A stretch of DNA of 9,197 nucleotides from Caldilineaceae bacterium (GTDB lineage Bacteria > Chloroflexota > Anaerolineae > Caldilineales > Caldilineaceae): NCBI GenBank assembly GCA_015494005.1, contig WGCB01000336.1:1-9197 (forward strand), written 5' to 3'. A program made the translations under genes and the position numbers. This document shows, one piece after another, positions 7,744 through 9,197 of the stretch. The notes under the pieces were generated by a model, which saw only the letters and a list, made by a program, of their open reading frames with translations, did no database searches and had not been told where the DNA came from. Every line of letters begins with the position of its first letter. Positions within the stretch are counted from its first letter, which is position 1.

Positions 7744-7768
7744 TGCCGGGCTCCAGTGCCGGGCTCAG
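7744..7768. repeat. Imperfect 12/13-bp tandem duplication over the binding-protein stop codon
   Basis: TGCCGGGCTCCAG (7744-7756) is followed directly by TGCCGGGCTCAG (7757-7768); the second copy lacks one base. The second copy contains the stop codon of the substrate-binding protein gene (TGA, 7767-7765). Confidence 0.75.
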
Positions 7769-8838
7769 TCCAGGGCGCCCACCTCGCGCAGGAGCTCCAG
7801 AGTGCCCTGGAGATCGTCCAGGTCGTTCAGGTCCAGGTCCGGCACGGGGATCTGGTCCAGGGGCGTCAGCATGGGGTGGGCAGGCACGCCCTCCACCAGG
7901 GGATACTCGAAGGTGGTCTCTGCCACGTAGCGCTGAGCCGTCTCGGAGAGAAGGAAGGCCACGAACTTCTCCGCCGCCTCCGGGTGCTGAGCCGTGTCCA
8001 GGATGCCGGCCCCGGCCACGTTGATCATGGCGGCTGGGCCTCCGCCCCGGGGGTGGTAGTTTCGGGCCGGGAAGGACTCGCCCTCCTCGGCGATGAAGCG
8101 GTAGAGGTAGTAGTGGTTCACCAGCCCCACCAGGATCTCGCCCCGGGCCGTGGCGTCCACGATGGGGGTGTTCTTGGGGTAGACCTGGACATCGTTGGCG
8201 ATCATGGCCTCCAGCCATTCCCGGGCCTTTTCCTCGCCCTCCAGCACCCGCATGGCGGTGACGAAGGCCTGGAAGCTGCCGTTGGTGGGGGCCCAGCCCA
8301 CCTGCCCCTTCCAGCGGGGATCCGTCAGGCCCCAGTGGTCATCGGGCAGGTCGTCCTCGGTCAGCTCCTCCGTGTTGTAGACGAAGACCCGGGCCCGGCC
8401 GCTGGTGCCCACCCAGTTGCCGTCCCGGCTGCGGAAGCGCTCGGGCACCCGCTCCAGGATGGCCTGGGGCAGGGGGGCGAAGCGGCCCGCCTTGTTCAGC
8501 GCGCCCAGTGCGCCGGCATCCTGGCCGTAGAAGACGTCCGCCGGGGAGTTCTTCCCCTCCTCCAGGATGGTGGCCGCTAGCTCCGCGGTGCCGCCGTAGC
8601 GCACCTCCACCTGGATGCCGCTCGCCTCCCGGAACTGCTGGATCAGGGGACCCACCAGGTTCTCGTTGCGGCCGGAATAGATGACCAGTTTGCTCGCTTC
8701 CTGGGACGCTTGGCTCTCTTTCGTCGTCTGGGGCGCGGGGACCTGGCACCCAGCCAGCAGGACGGCTCCGAGCAGGAGCAGAGCAACGACGCTTGCGATG
8801 GACAGCCGATCACGGGACAGCCGATCACGAAATGACAT
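7765..8838 (-). CDS. Fe(3+)-type ABC transporter substrate-binding lipoprotein (FbpA/FutA-like)
   Basis: A 357-residue extracytoplasmic binding protein. The N-terminus is a lipoprotein signal: Arg-rich n-region (1-12), hydrophobic core (14-26) and lipobox LLAGC with the acylated cysteine at 31. The mature protein opens with LVIYSGRNE (51-59), the characteristic first strand of the ferric-binding subgroup. The paired tyrosines Y243/Y244 in NHYYLYR correspond by motif to the iron-ligating tyrosines of FbpA/FutA proteins. AGAGIL and the HPEAAEKFVAFLLSE helix (285-299) are also family-typical. The start ATG at 8838 has GGAGGG 9 bp upstream; the frame is open to 8934, but the added residues precede a clear signal peptide and have no site. 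The n-region contains RDRLS twice, from a 15-bp DNA duplication. It is the first gene of the importer cluster. Ferric iron is the likely ligand by family; other metals are not excluded. Confidence 0.94.
   Translation of the reverse strand: MSFRDRLSRDRLSIASVVALLLLGAVLLAGCQVPAPQTTKESQASQEASKLVIYSGRNENLVGPLIQQFREASGIQVEVRYGGTAELAATILEEGKNSPADVFYGQDAGALGALNKAGRFAPLPQAILERVPERFRSRDGNWVGTSGRARVFVYNTEELTEDDLPDDHWGLTDPRWKGQVGWAPTNGSFQAFVTAMRVLEGEEKAREWLEAMIANDVQVYPKNTPIVDATARGEILVGLVNHYYLYRFIAEEGESFPARNYHPRGGGPAAMINVAGAGILDTAQHPEAAEKFVAFLLSETAQRYVAETTFEYPLVEGVPAHPMLTPLDQIPVPDLDLNDLDDLQGTLELLREVGALD
8801..8830. repeat. 15-bp tandem duplication in the lipoprotein signal sequence
   Basis: GACAGCCGATCACGG (8801-8815) and GACAGCCGATCACGA (8816-8830) differ only at the last base. 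They encode RDRLS twice in the n-region of the binding-protein signal peptide, keeping the frame and doubling its arginine pairs. Confidence 0.92.
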
Positions 8839-8872
8839 GTTGAAATGCCCTCCGATGCAAAAGTTGACATAA

Positions 8873-8890
8873 GGTTTGTTGGTTTGTTGG
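8873..8890. repeat. 8-bp tandem repeat in the 5' leader
   Basis: On the plus strand GGTTTGTT is repeated twice and followed by GG (8873-8890); on the minus strand it reads CCAACAAA twice. It lies about 35 bp upstream of the binding-protein start codon, in the untranslated leader or close to the promoter. Confidence 0.8.
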
Positions 8891-9025
8891 GCGCCTGCAC
8901 CGGGGGAGGGGGCAGACGAAAAGTACGGTAACATAAGGAAAACGGAGAATCAAGACCTGTGGAGGGGAAATTTGCCCGGGCCGGAAGTGGAGGGGGTGAA
9001 GCGACGGCGTAAAGGCTCTAGGTGG

Positions 9026-9045
9026 CGAGGGTTAACGAGGGTTAA
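9026..9045. repeat. Perfect 10-bp tandem repeat near the upstream terminator
   Basis: CGAGGGTTAA occurs twice in direct succession (9026-9035, 9036-9045) with no mismatch. It lies between the upstream terminator and the leader of the importer cluster. Confidence 0.9.
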
Positions 9046-9064
9046 TCGGTAGCGCAGCACCGCG

Positions 9065-9100
9065 TGAAACAGAAACAGCCCGGGTCCGCGACCCGGGCTG
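9065..9100 (-). terminator. Intrinsic terminator of the upstream gene
   Basis: CAGCCCGGGTC and GACCCGGGCTG (9076-9086 and 9090-9100) form a perfect 11-bp stem with a 3-base loop (or 10 bp with a 5-base loop). In the minus direction it is followed by TTTCTGTTTC, a T-rich tail. It starts about 20 bp after the stop codon at 9120, so it should end transcription of the gene entering from the right and isolate the importer cluster. Confidence 0.85.
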
Positions 9101-9119
9101 AGTGGGGGGCTGGCGGGCT

Positions 9120-9197
9120 TCAGTCGCCGGTGGCCGGCGGAGGCGTCCACAGCTCCGCCAGCGCGCGCTGGAGATCCGGGTAGGTCCAGGCCACAGG
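9120..9197 (-). CDS. C-terminal fragment of an unidentified protein (partial at window edge)
   Basis: Reading from the window edge, 25 codons end in TGA (9122-9120), giving the C-terminus WTYPDLQRALAELW followed by a Pro-rich tail ending TGD. The peptide has an amphipathic helix-like segment and a plausible tail, and its codons are GC-ending like the real genes here. A strong terminator follows at once, which supports a real gene end. Nothing in 25 residues identifies the family. Confidence 0.6.
   Translation of the reverse strand, partial: PVAWTYPDLQRALAELWTPPPATGD

Larger units (their letters stand above)
8839..9064 (-). other. Non-coding leader and promoter region of the importer cluster
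   Basis: About 225 bp lie between the upstream terminator and the binding-protein start. The region is AT-richer than the genes. It contains the GGAGGG ribosome binding site (8852-8847), an 8-bp tandem repeat (8873-8890), two copies of CCTTATGT on the minus strand (8874-8867 and 8938-8931, 64 bp apart) and a 10-bp tandem repeat (9026-9045). A weak promoter-like pair on the minus strand is TTGATT (8953-8948) with TACCGT 17 bp away (8930-8925); TATGTT (8935-8930) overlaps it as a better -10 but lacks a -35. I see no recognisable Fur or DtxR/IdeR operator. Short frames here are not credible genes. Confidence 0.5.

Noticed and set aside
8839..8934. Upstream extension of the binding protein to 8934
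   Set aside because: The added residues precede a complete lipoprotein signal sequence and have no ribosome binding site, while GGAGGG sits in front of the ATG at 8838.
8839..9064. Search for a Fur, IdeR/DtxR or MntR operator upstream of the iron-binding protein gene
   Set aside because: No stretch resembles the 19-bp Fur box, the TTAGGTTAG-type DtxR box or an MntR palindrome. The TTAA words at 9032-9045 come from a tandem repeat, not from an operator palindrome.
8950..9150. A 66-codon minus-strand open frame
   Set aside because: It runs through the intrinsic terminator and overlaps the end of the upstream partial gene. Its composition is random-like.
1..9197. tRNA, rRNA, CRISPR array, transposase or phage attachment site
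   Set aside because: No cloverleaf-like sequence, regular spaced repeats, transposase motifs or long terminal inverted repeats were seen in either strand. The short tandem repeats have unrelated units and no spacers.

Overview
This window is a GC-rich bacterial segment in which every credible gene lies on the minus strand. Third codon positions are almost all G or C, which also produces long shadow reading frames on the opposite strand. The organism is best guessed as a GC-rich Chloroflexota bacterium, possibly of the Caldilinea/Litorilinea type. The reasons are a zwf-opcA pair (OpcA is known mainly from actinobacteria, cyanobacteria and some Chloroflexota), a lipoprotein-type binding protein, and an AACCACC/TTGGTGG-type low-complexity spacer of a kind I associate with that group. 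An actinobacterium is not excluded, and no marker gene settles the question.

In the direction of transcription (right to left): the C-terminal 25 codons of an unidentified gene (9197-9120) end at a strong hairpin with a T-rich tail (about 9100-9065). A non-coding leader of roughly 225 bp follows. Next comes a cluster whose core is an Fe(3+)-type ABC importer: a lipoprotein substrate-binding protein (8838-7765), a hairpin (7726-7687), a YwiC-like polytopic membrane protein (7651-6749), a small four-helix membrane protein (6595-6113), a two-domain permease (6116-4455, start overlapping the previous stop as ATGA) and the ATPase (best start GTG 4189, end 3140). The last section is zwf, glucose-6-phosphate dehydrogenase (2987-1395), and opcA, its assembly/activator protein (1392-82), only 2 bp apart.

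The binding protein would capture Fe(3+) outside the membrane and deliver it to the permease, with the ATPase powering import. The two membrane proteins between the binding protein and the permease are not standard parts of an FbpABC/FutABC system. The tight coupling of the smaller one to the permease makes it a candidate accessory subunit. Zwf and OpcA form the NADPH-producing entry step of the oxidative pentose phosphate pathway; a functional link to iron uptake is possible but not shown by the sequence.

The most unusual structural signal is a set of at least seven short tandem duplications (8-18 bp, two copies each), all in gene-boundary, leader or N-terminal sequence. There is also an AT-richer, low-complexity stretch (4190-4454) that mimics an N-terminal extension of the ATPase. 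I see no RNA genes, CRISPR arrays, transposases or attachment sites.
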